Source of the DNA: Paramyrothecium sp. XJ0827
Lineage: Eukaryota; Ascomycota; Sordariomycetes; Hypocreales; Stachybotryaceae
Assembly (NCBI GenBank): GCA_020881915.1
Contig: JAJFPB010000001.1
Span: 6,448,001-6,512,000, forward strand
Direction: 5' to 3'
Length of the DNA: 64,000 nucleotides
Positions 23,091-32,423 of the stretch are shown here, piece after piece. The notes under the pieces are model-generated. The model did no database searches and was not told where the DNA came from. It saw only the letters and a program-made list of their open reading frames with translations. The stretch's first letter is position 1, and every line of letters begins with the position of its first letter. The position numbers and the translations under genes are program-made.

Positions 23091-24093
23091 ATGAGACTAT
23101 TTCGCTTGCCTCTTTTTGCCACCTTGTTGACTACAGCGTCCGCGCAGACAGTCAAAGTCTGTAAGTCGCGAACGTCACAAGGCGATTATCATAATTTTGG
23201 AATGCGCTGACCCATGTGCTTTGGAAGTGCTTCTTGGTGACTCGATAACCGAAATCAGCTGCTGGAGAACAATAGTATGGAACCAAATAACCTCAGCCAG
23301 CCTGGCTGGGAATGTGGATTTTGTCGGCACCATGAACAACCTCCAGAGCAAGTGCTCGAGACCAGCAGGGTTCGACCCGAACCATGAAGGTCACTCAGGA
23401 TGGCAGGCATACGACATCGCCAGGAATAACATAGTCGGCTGGGTTCAGAACACTAAGCCGGACGTTGTGCAGTTCATGCTTGGTACCAACGACCTTCTTC
23501 TTGGCCAGCGCAGTGTGCAGACCATTCTAGACTCCTACACGACTATTGTCAATGCTATTCGGACAGCCAATCCCAGAGCCAAGGTCATCGTGAGTTGGTC
23601 TTCTGCAAGATAAAAAAGTATCTGGATTTTAATAGCAGGATATCCTCACCAGGTCGACAAGTTGATCCCTGCGAGCATCAACGACGCAAACATCGACTCT
23701 CTCAATAACGCCATTCCCGGCTGGGCGCAGCAGCGTAGCACGACGCAGTCGCCTATAGTTGTTGCAGACTGTTCGAAAGCTGCCGGGTTCACCTTGGCCA
23801 TGTTGGAAGACGGAATACATCCAAATAGCCAAGGTGATCAACTGATTGCGAGCCAAGTTGGTCCGAAGTTGATTCAGTTTATCAAGGATGTTCGAGATGG
23901 TACGAATAATCCCCCGGCGACCACAACCCTGTCTTCAACCATCTCAAGCACCTCAAGCGCCCCACAACTACCCACAGACGTCGTTTGCGCGTCTTTATAC
24001 GGACAATGTGGTGGCAGCGGCTGGGCAGGGCCGAAGTGCTGTTCGCAGGGGACTTGCAAGGCGTCGAATCAGTGGTACTCCCAATGTTTGTAA
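23091..24093 (+). CDS. Secreted SGNH/GDSL esterase (CE3-like) with C-terminal CBM1
   Basis: Three exons joined in phase to 290 aa: 23091-23160, 23228-23589, 23653-24093. Residues 1-19 ([19 protein letters not shown]) are a signal peptide. SGNH motifs in order are LLLGDSIT (nucleophile Ser), the Gly region [15 protein letters not shown] (Asn) and the C-terminal [12 protein letters not shown] with Asp and His. A Ser/Thr/Pro linker leads to a fungal cellulose-binding module, [20 protein letters not shown]...YSQCL, with the usual Cys and aromatic residues. Likely a carbohydrate esterase (acetyl-xylan-type, family CE3) acting on plant cell walls. The third exon uses the acceptor at 23652; nearer AGs would break the frame. 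Confidence 0.93.
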
Positions 24094-24278
24094 AGAATGT
24101 ATTTTCTTTGTTCTGAGTGGTCTTCAATTTCGTAGTGACTTGCATCACAAAATGGTTTCTCTGAAGTGGTGAAGCAAGAACAACGCCAAGTTTCTGGCCC
24201 AAGCTCCTCCCAACAGCACTGTCTTGGCACTTCAGACGATTCACCGAGGCAGAGTCCCCATCAAATCATCTGATCATT

Positions 24279-24352
24279 GGTTCCGTGGTCTAGCTGGTCA
24301 TGGCATCTCGTTAACACCGAGAAGGTCCCCGGTTCGAGCCCGGGCGGAATCA
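24279..24352 (+). tRNA. tRNA-Val (AAC)
   Basis: 74 bases folding as a cloverleaf. The acceptor stem GGTTCCG pairs with CGGAATC (one G-T pair), discriminator A. The D-arm contains TGGTCTAGCTGGTCA and the anticodon stem is TCTCG/CGAGA around the loop with anticodon AAC. The T-arm is CCGGGTTCGAGCCCGG-like (GGTTCGAGCCC). A run of T follows at 24355 and after, as for a Pol III terminator. No intron. Confidence 0.95.
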
Positions 24353-25694
24353 AATTTTTGACGGGGTCTACGCTTGGGTCAGTCTAGATCTTAGCTTGGC
24401 TCCTTTTTTTTGTCACGGGTGGAGGCAAAGACAGTAAGTAGTCTAGTTGCACTCGTAAGCAAGGATTCCCCGCTGTGAACTTTTCGTCGAACATCATAAT
24501 CTCATGAAGTCGCCGGAATAACTAAGCTTGCGGCAAGAGTAGCTAGCTACTTGACGTCTCTAACATGATCAATTCCGCTCCTCATTTTTTTGCTTCCCGA
24601 GACCAAGACCAAGACCGGTGCATCCCGAATGCATCCTGCCGTCAGTCTTCCGTTCTTCTAGCCTTATTCCACTCATGTACCTAGCCACCCACCAGCTGGT
24701 TTGTCGATCGATGGCTGATATATCAACATCATAGAGTGTGCCAGTTGGCCCTGTGACCGTTGTCAGTATAGACTTCAGTATTATCATATTTCTCATGTGA
24801 AGGCTTATACCTAGAGCCGCATGGTCCTCTGATAATCCCTCGACCGGCATATCACTGCTTGTAGAAGTTGTAGAAGAAAAGCCAATTGAGGATAGATCAG
24901 TTTGTAACCAATATATGCAAGAGTTGATGATGTTGTTGCCGTGAGTAACAAATGATAATGACTATCAGCAACAGACTCGACGACTTTGAAGATGATTTCA
25001 ATCCCATGGGCCTCTGCCAGAGTCGCCTATCCGACCTCAGCTTCCAGAATATGCTTGAATATTGGCATAGCTTGCCATAAGGCGTGGGTAGTAATTCAAA
25101 TTTTGCGGCAGTGAACTGCTTCATTGCGTCAATTACGCTACTCTGGCCGGGCTATAGGCCGTCCAAATTTGACCCGTTGGCACAAATGGAATGAAGACGA
25201 ACAGGCTTGTTGAAACTAGCAGCTAGATTGTTCACCGCTTCTCGCAGGCTTACTATTTCAAGGCTACGCAGAGTGGTCGCACCTAGACCTTACCATGACC
25301 ACATGCGAAATCCTTGAGAAGCACAAACTAATGCAAGATGAAGAGCCAGTCTCTCTTCGCATCGAAGATATCAAGGAAATGAAGCCCGGAAACCCAGTTT
25401 CGAGCTCTATGGTATTTACGACCTTGCTTGCAATATGCGGGCACCCAGCGATCGTGCCAGGAAGTTGCTGGGCTATGAGACTACGTCGAAGGAGATTTGG
25501 GCTTATCTCGAGGATGATATCATGGCTGCAGTCTGTAGCTAGAGTTTCATTCTTTTCGAGTGTCCAGCCTAAGCCTTATAGGTATGCTGGCATCTCCCTA
25601 GTTCCTTGCCTAATCCTGAACATTCCAGACTGTCTTGATTTTTGGATGCCTCGTCATATGTATGAGAGAGAAGAACTTTCTTCCGTTGCCGTCT
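24353..25694. other. Spacer with coding relics
   Basis: No intact gene. On the minus strand around 24897-25124 one frame reads MPIFKHILEAEVG, stop, ATLAEAHGIEIIFKVVESVAD, then HLLLTATTSSTLAYIGYK, with one TAG inside; it looks like decayed coding of an unknown family. On the plus strand around 25395-25545 the frame ELYGIYDLACNMRAPSDRA...LLGYETTSKEIWAYLEDDI is protein-like but closed by stops. The longest frame (25295-25969, 224 codons, plus) has no coherent domain. Confidence 0.35.
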
Positions 25695-25950
25695 TCAAGC
25701 ATCTTTCATCTCGCGAGTGGGCACGAGCCCTTCATGAGCGGAACTCTTATCCTCCCGGTCCCATGCCCATATCCTGGCTAGCTCTGGATCTAATGTCCCT
25801 TGTATCATCTGCAGAACATACTTTCCAATTATGGGAAGATACTTCCAGCTATGAAATGGTCCTCCGGTCGCGAGGTAAAGGTTCTTCTTGCCGGATGTGG
25901 TACTCATTGGGTCAAATTGAACAAGTTACGTGGCTATATTTGTTGGATGA
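25695..25950 (-). pseudogene. C-terminal relic of a FAD-dependent amine oxidase (saccharopine/fructosyl-amine oxidase type)
   Basis: The frame contains KKNLYLATGGPFHSWKYLPI then GKYVLQMIQGTLDPELARIW and AWDRED..., which is the characteristic C-terminal block of fungal FAD-dependent amine oxidases of the DAO family. In intact enzymes this follows several hundred residues, including the N-terminal GxGxxG FAD site. Upstream on the same strand I find no such domain, only short broken frames. So this is a remnant, or less likely the last exon of a gene I cannot assemble. Confidence 0.7.
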
Positions 25951-26179
25951 AGTGATCATGAAAAATTGAAAGTGGAATTCTTCTTTCAACGGAAGCAAAG
26001 AAAGAGGCAGGCACGAAGTGAACATTTAGAATAACAAACACATACGTACAGCCTAGACGCGTCCTGACCTCTATCCCGAGCTCTTGCGGGCGGCGCCGCA
26101 TAACTGGAAGACTAAAGTTTCCTCCGTCCGTCCGACTACCTACTGCTTTTGGGAAAGCCCGCAATGCATCTGGAACGGC

Positions 26180-27999
26180 TTAAGAGAAGGGGCTGATGTG
26201 CATAGGTCCCTCGAAATCGAGGATTTGCCCAAGTCTGCATTCTGTGAAGCTGACCTTTGGTTGGCTTTCGTAAAAATCATCAAACTTCGGATCCATGGCT
26301 TCGGCCAAAGTCGTCACATCGCCCTCGGGGTGCAAGCTTTCCCAGGGTTTCAGACAAGTGCGTTGCTTGCACGTCTTAAGGACCATGGTTAGTGCGTCAA
26401 GGCGGTTGGCTAAGGCCTCCACGCCTCCGCCAAGAAAATCGCGCGGTTTGCATTCAGCTTCGGTGAGCAGGTTTTCCAGCTGGCCCGGATCCCTCTAGAT
26501 GATAGGGGAAACATCTTGTTCAGTAACTAATCCTCACAATACGGTCGATCTTGGGTGCAGAAACTTACCTTCATATCGTAGAGTTCTTTCTCGTTGGAGC
26601 ACCAAACCGAGTAATAAAATCCATAGTCTTCGCCCACAATGCGAAGCCCCTTATAAGTGTTATTCTGGTATGTAACCCAAAACGGAGGATTAGGGTTCTC
26701 AGAAAGATAACGGCCTTCAGGGGCCGTAATGCCCCAGTATTCGATACCGATGTGCTCAGATGGCTTCTCGGGCTCCTTCGCAAGCTCAATGGGCGCGCCA
26801 TCAAACTCATGGCAACTAATAGGAAGCCCTGCCATCTTCAGAATAGTAGGTGCCAGATCAGTATGCGATGTGGGGAAGTTTCGCGTGACTCCAGCCGGTA
26901 CGCCAGGGCCTCGGATGATGAGAGGGACGTTAATATCGGTCTCCAAGCCGCACCCTTTTCCGGGCTTCATACGGTGCTGGCTGATGTGGAAGCCGTTATC
27001 ACTAGAGTAGATGATGTAAGTGTTGTCAAGTACACCGGCCCTTTCGAGCCTTTGGACAATGCCCTCCATCATTTCGTCAACGGCTTGCAGAGATCTAAGC
27101 CTGAGACGCTGAAACTCGTCATTGTACTCGAGCTCCTCATCGGTCAACTTATCAAGTTCTGCAATCCATGCAACGCTGCTAGGGTCATCCGGGTTGAAGT
27201 TCGGCGTGCGAGGGATTTTATAATCCGCAAACAGGCCACGGTGACGTTCAGCCACCAGCGGCGGAGGTGCGTGCGGCATGTTGTTCTCGTCGAACCAAAC
27301 CTCGCCATGCGGTGCAATAGGAGCAGCCGTCAGAAAAAACGGTTTTTCAGGATTGCTGAGAGCTTCCTCGAGGAAGCCATAGGCTGTGTCTGCCGTGAAG
27401 TCCGTAGAATATACGCCGGGGTAACTGATTGGTGGCTCTCCGTTTCGGGTGCTTGTGAGGTTGTAGTAAAGGTACGTATAAGGGTCCAGCAAGAATTCTG
27501 ATCCTGTGTAGCCGCTGATGAAAGGATTGTTGTAGTTTGTCGTATTTTGGTAGTTATAGAGCTTGCCAGTGTAGTACGTGTTGTATCCGGCTTGCTGCAT
27601 CCACAGAGCAAGGTGTTTCTCATTATATCCCTGTTGGATGAATTTCGGGTATCCTCCATACGGGGGCGAAACGTCGGTCACGTTCGTGTTGTGAGCAGCT
27701 TGGCCGGTCCAGAGACTTACTCGACTAGGGCAACAAATGGCAACTGTAGGTCATGGCATTAAATACCGTCATCAAAGATCAGGATAACTTGATGGGCCAG
27801 ACTCACTCGTGCAGTAGTGTTTCTCGAATGTTGTGCCCTGGCTAACAATATACTTGTTAAGCAAAGGCATGTGCTCTATGGAGTCCATATGAGCATCCTG
27901 ATCATCAGTAAGAACGAAGACGATGTTCGGCCTCGTGTTCTTGGCGGCAGCCGACGAAGCGAAGACCGCCAAGGCAATTGTAGATGCAAAAATCATCAT
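26180..27999 (-). CDS. Secreted type I sulfatase (arylsulfatase-like)
   Basis: Three exons joined in phase to 560 aa: 27999-27807, 27743-26569, 26494-26180. Residues 1-19 (MMIFASTIALAVFASSAAA) are a signal peptide. VLTDDQDAH supplies metal-binding Asp residues. The sulfatase signature ICCPSRVSLWTGQ is rebuilt across intron 1; its CPSR Cys is the residue converted to formylglycine. TGKLYNY, APIAPHGEVW and SSDNGFHISQHRMKPGKG complete the active site, and the C-terminal part has YDMKRDPGQLENLL. It hydrolyses sulfate esters outside the cell; the substrate is not known. A Cys-type (C-x-P-S-R) enzyme needs a formylglycine-generating system, which is not in this window. Confidence 0.93.
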
Positions 28000-29355
28000 A
28001 ATAGGAGAGATAGAGAGTAATGGTAAATCTGGTCAAGTATGTCTAGTTTCTTTTCAGACGTTCGCTCTAGAACTTATATAGCCACTGATTTGATCGCCAT
28101 CCATGGTTACAGTAATCGGGACTTACACAACGCACATCCCTGGCAGGGAGCTTGGCAGGGCAGAAGTGGAGATTCCCTGAGAAAGTAATACAAAAGGCTG
28201 AATCAATCCTGGACCCAATAGCACTACTCTACATGCTTCTTCCAGCAAGTGCATCATTCTCGTATGGATTTGGCGCAGCCGTCTCATCTAAGATCCCCCC
28301 GTCTTGGTGATGATCCTGGAACGGAAGCTTACAACTCAGTTCCGAGGCTACAACTACGGTGGTACTTGTAGTCCTGTGCGCGTTTTTACTTCGATTGACC
28401 ACGTCTGAACTGTAAAAATAGAAGTTAGAAAGAGATTAAAACCGATGATCATACAAATAAGCCAGGGCCCAGGTGTGAAGAGAGAGTAAGAAAATCCAAA
28501 TCTCATATTGTGTCCATCTCAAATGCACTCTTTGAAAGAAACGGTTATTTTAGCGCTCATACATAAGCATACTGCCAGGAATTCTCATCATCATCACCGC
28601 CCTTCTCTTAGTCTGCTCGAAGGAGGGCGAGATATTTTATAGCCACCACGATTGTGTCATAAGTACCATGTCTGGTTGACCAGCTGCAACCCCTTGTCTA
28701 CGTCTGCCCTCTTCCACCTTCGATGAGATTGTTTATGAAGACCTTTGGCAAATGAAAGTAATAGAGAGAGTGGTTGAAGAATTCTAGAGATTCAGTCGAA
28801 TTGTCGCGGTCTTTTAGTACAACCATTATAGATTCCGGATAAATTATTCGTAGCTTCACAGGGTTTTGTAAAGTAGATTCTATCAATTGTCTTGTCTACC
28901 CCGTTCCATACGTGGGGCTGTGACAGATCTCACAAGACATGTAACTTGGATTCATTCTTCAGAAAAGGGCAGCATAGTGTTTCGTACGGTTCGCATCGTT
29001 CTTCAAGTTGATCCCGCAACGGGGCTCCCAGTTGAGCTGTCGAAAGAGTGGAATGCTCAAGTAGGAGAGGAAATGCTGTTGGAGATTGCGGCTTTCGAGT
29101 CGCCCCTTGCTTATCGTCGGGACGAGTTTCGGACCGTAAGGGCAACATCGAGTTTGTCCCAATAATCATTTCTTGATGTCACGCATGCGCAGATTCAGTT
29201 AGCTGGTGTACACTTTCGGAGTAGATAGAGTATTCATAAAATCCTTTCTGCATGTACTGCATGTCCAACAAACGCGGCCTACTGGGAAATGAATCGCCCC
29301 TATCCGCTTCTCTTGTTGCTCGAGATCTCTTGCCGAAGCCATTAGTTCTGACCTT
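28000..29355. other. Spacer with no supported gene
   Basis: About 1.35 kb between the sulfatase start and the end of the CorA-like gene. The plus-strand frame 28887-29165 and its antisense partner have no recognisable content. The sulfatase promoter should lie just above 28000. Confidence 0.4.
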
Positions 29356-30677
29356 TCACACCATGCTCATTTCTTTCAACGCAAAGCTATTTGAACGTGT
29401 CTCTTTCTTGATATCTCGATTAGTCGCAAGGTGCCAGATCAGCACCGTCAGCGCCGTCAACCCAACGGCGACCCCAAGGAAGACCCAGAAGTAACTAGAG
29501 ACAACCTTCTTGCTATCAGTCGCCTGAAAATCGAAGAGGCTTGTCGAGAAGACAGACTGTGGCATCAAATTAGTAATCCACTGCAGCACTTTGGCATCAG
29601 GCCGTAACTTACCGCGACACAAGACAGTGGTATGTAGATCATGGTAAGCAAGGCTATCGATCTCATCTGGGCATTGTCTCTCTTTGTTTCGAGTGCTATC
29701 GTCGTGTTGACGTGCGCGATCTGCGTGTTGGTTTTCGAATCATGACGAGCAATTTGGTTCCATAGCTTGCGACCTGTAGTTAGCTCCTCCGTTCTTTCCG
29801 ACAAATTGATGCATTGTAGCGCTTACAGTCTGCATGGTCGGGCTCAAATTCTCTGACATCATAGTGCATTCATCAATTTTGTCGTCATACTCATCCACTA
29901 TCTCCCACAGCCTTTTCTTTATCTTTTCCCCGATCTGCTTCAGGAGGTGTACTCTTTGGTATTCCTGGTCTGAAACATTCGTCGGGGAAAGTAGCCAAGT
30001 GTTAATCTCGTCCAGTTGCTCGAGCACCTTTGCTATCTGTCTTTTCACGGAACGAATATGATCAATCAGCCCACGACTTTGAAGGCACAGGGCGAGGTAT
30101 TCCTGAGTTTTGTGGCCCGTCATATCCACTTCTGGATTCCAGTAGGCGTTGTCCAAGATCTCAGATCGGAGCGTGAACTTATCCACGAGGTCTTCGGCAA
30201 TGTTTACCAGTCTGGTCCGCTCAAGCTCGGCAAAAATGCCTACCATGAGCAACGGGTGTTCTTTGGCATAGCCCGCCGAGCGTACTCTCTTCTCGATATC
30301 TATTGCTTGTTCATTGTTACAGCCATATACGACAGCATATGTTGAGCTTGTTTCAGGAATAAAGCTTATAGATAGTGCAATATCATTAGCCTGGTACGCC
30401 GACATCCGAGCAGTCAAGTCTGTTATGGCATTCGAATCAGCACGCTCCCAACAGTCTTTGGTGGTAAGTGCAGCAACTTACAAATCTTGCTCGGCGCTAT
30501 TCCTCTGCCATTCAAAGATACAGCGGAAAAGTACGCCACTTGTCTTGCCAAAGTTCGAGTAATGGCTCGATGAATGTGCCAAAGCTTCGCGATGCGCTCC
30601 CATAATTCTTTGGAAAAGGGGAGGTACGAAACTGGAGCAGCCTGTCCCTCAAAAACGTCAGGCGCTCTACTACACAA
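29356..30677 (-). CDS. CorA-like two-TM membrane protein, C-terminal part; N-terminus unresolved
   Basis: Exons I can join: about 30677-30482, 30419 to about 29830, about 29786-29613 and 29556-29356. The soluble part contains PVSYLPFSKELWERIAKLWH, IALSISFIPETSSTYAVVYG and a long helical region with KRQIAKVLEQLDEINTW and the coiled segment GEKIKKRLWEIVDEYDDKID. The end shows two membrane helices: IALLTMIYIPLSCVASVFST then YFWVFLGVAVGLTALTVLIW, followed by a basic tail. This C-terminal arrangement is that of fungal CorA-like Mg2+-transporter-domain proteins, often fused to other domains. The universal GMN of true CorA is not seen, so ion transport is uncertain. Further 5' coding probably extends to about 31150 or beyond (VLRVMDWLEDTSGFSPRDL is protein-like), but I could not find a consistent splice path. 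Confidence 0.7.
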
Positions 30678-31763
30678 GCTTCACGGGAATTTATCAGTTT
30701 CTGCAACAAGATTTTTTGGGAAGAGGCTTTTGCACGATGACTGCTCACAGGACATGTAGACCAGGCTCCAAGAATTGCGTAGGTGTCTATGCTCAAGTTT
30801 TGTCAGAGACAGCCGAACCAGCTGCTGATGAATTATCTCACGTCTTTGAACTTCTGAATCCAAGAATACTCTCCGTATAAGACGTCTTTTATGGTAGCCT
30901 TTGGACGTCAGTCTTGGTTGGGTACCCCTGCAGCGCCTGACAAACCTCATCATTGAACTTCTGCAACAATGTAGCTTTCCCTTCGCCATAGCCGAATAGT
31001 CGCAAATCTCGGGGAGAAAATCCGGAAGTGTCTTCTAACCAATCCATGACTCGTAAAACTGCAGTATGTACTTCTCTGGAACTGGAATCATGTTGAGCTG
31101 CGCAACGTAGTGGATGTCTCGAGTGTTTTAAATGCCCGTTCCGGGGGACCACGAAGCCGCATTTCCGCTACTATGAAAGGTCCGCCGGAAAACCAGACAC
31201 TGTCCTCGACAAGGTAGCGTCCCTGCACCTTCGGCCACTTTGGCGGCTTGCTGCGGCGGGGAAACACCCTTATGCATACCAACCAAGCCGAATGAGCAAC
31301 TTTTTCCAAGAAAGTCGTGTGGAACGTGGCCAAAGATGACTCGCACGTTCAGAATGTCAATCATCACTTCTCTTCCCGTCTAGAGGGAGGGTACGTCAGG
31401 TATGGTGACACACTCATCGGGTCTCCCCTCAGCACTTGGAGCAGTGGGCTGACGCGAAGATTACTGCTCGGGTCCAGTCATTGCTTGTTATTTCCCATTG
31501 TCGCACATGCGCTAGGTGCAGCAGGCCGAGCGGTAAGGACACTGCCACCCAGGAAAAGCGGATGATGCCCATCATTTTCCCCTTGGTTCTGCCTTGAACA
31601 GCAAGCCGCCCTCCATTCTTCCTTTTTCCCCTCCTCTCCTCCCTAAAGCAGACAACGCCCAAAGTGACATCGGCCCAGCCAAGGAGCGAGTTCCTGTCGG
31701 TACAGTAAGGCGGCTCATGACCGGGGGGCGCGGGCGGCCATCCACAACAAATAGAAAAGCAAA
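30678..31763. other. Probable 5' part of the CorA-like gene plus promoter spacer
   Basis: Minus-strand frames between 30680 and 31370 are protein-like in places (YGEGKATLLQKFNDEV near 30990; HDFLGKSCSFGLVGMHKG near 31300) and are probably upstream exons of the CorA-like gene, but joins are not certain. 31400-31763 should hold the promoter of the small plus-strand gene; nothing else is seen. Confidence 0.35.
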
Positions 31764-32106
31764 ATGGCCAACTCGGCTGTTTCGTCTGCGCCACAAGGCT
31801 TGCACGAGCATATCATGAGACAGAAGTACAACGATCCCCAGCGGCTCAGAGATTATCTGGACCAGACCTATGGACACGGTAAATATCAGGTCAAGGTATT
31901 TTTACAATTGTGTTCGAGGCAGTTTTCTGGCAGATTGCTAACTTGAGACAGATCCGGTCAAACCGATGGATTCTGTGCCTGCCTACGCCGTTGAAAGAAG
32001 TACGTCCAAACCAACAGCATAATCTTGGTCGTATCGCTGATCGTGTGTCCTTTACGAGGGCGAAATGGAGATGATCGAAAACCTTATCCGCGTCCATTAC
32101 AATTGA
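31764..32106 (+). CDS. Small protein (75 aa), paralogue of the 42665 gene
   Basis: Three exons, 31764-31895, 31952-31999 and 32059-32106, joined in phase to 75 aa; introns of 56 and 59 nt. The start has a good context (CAAAATGGCC). Core: LRDYLDQTYGHGKYQVK, then after intron 1 IRSNRWILCLPTPLKE, then a third exon ending MIENLIRVHYN. The core resembles the small protein encoded at 42665, and the first intron falls at the same place in both. No signal peptide, no Cys pairs, no known domain. It lies between the CorA-like gene and the kinase gene. If the last intron is not used, a slightly longer C-terminus ending at about 32074 is possible. Function unknown. Confidence 0.55.
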
Positions 32107-32423
32107 CGTCAATTCTTCACATCCAGCCTTGCTGGGCTTCACAGAGGAGAGCGACAAAAATCGAGGGGCTGGCCGCAAGCATCGGAACACATTGAGATTA
32201 TGGGTATCATTAAGCAGAAATCATTACCATAGCCCATGTCGTTAGTCACTATCCATGTCGCGACTCCTGTTCCCAAACACGCCGCAAAAGATCCACGATA
32301 GCGATTTAGTGATAATCGACCACACCTTTCCCATGATTGATCCATTCGCATTTGTCGCCTCTTCTCCTGTGCCCATGATGCTAGATTAGCCGTTACATCC
32401 TCGCCAATGGGTGCTCTGCGGAT
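32107..32423. other. Convergent spacer, nothing seen
   Basis: About 317 bases between the stops of the small gene and the kinase gene, which are transcribed towards each other. No feature recognised. Confidence 0.4.

Noticed and set aside
25295..25969. 224-codon plus-strand frame
   Set aside because: No domain, and its second half is antisense to the recognisable FAD oxidase fragment.
26551..27501. 316-codon plus-strand frame opposite the sulfatase
   Set aside because: Antisense shadow; the sulfatase has all motifs and correct splicing.
29356..32106. Calling the CorA-like gene and small gene a toxin-antitoxin or known heterokaryon-incompatibility pair
   Set aside because: No HET, NACHT, HeLo or toxin motif is visible; only adjacency supports a link.
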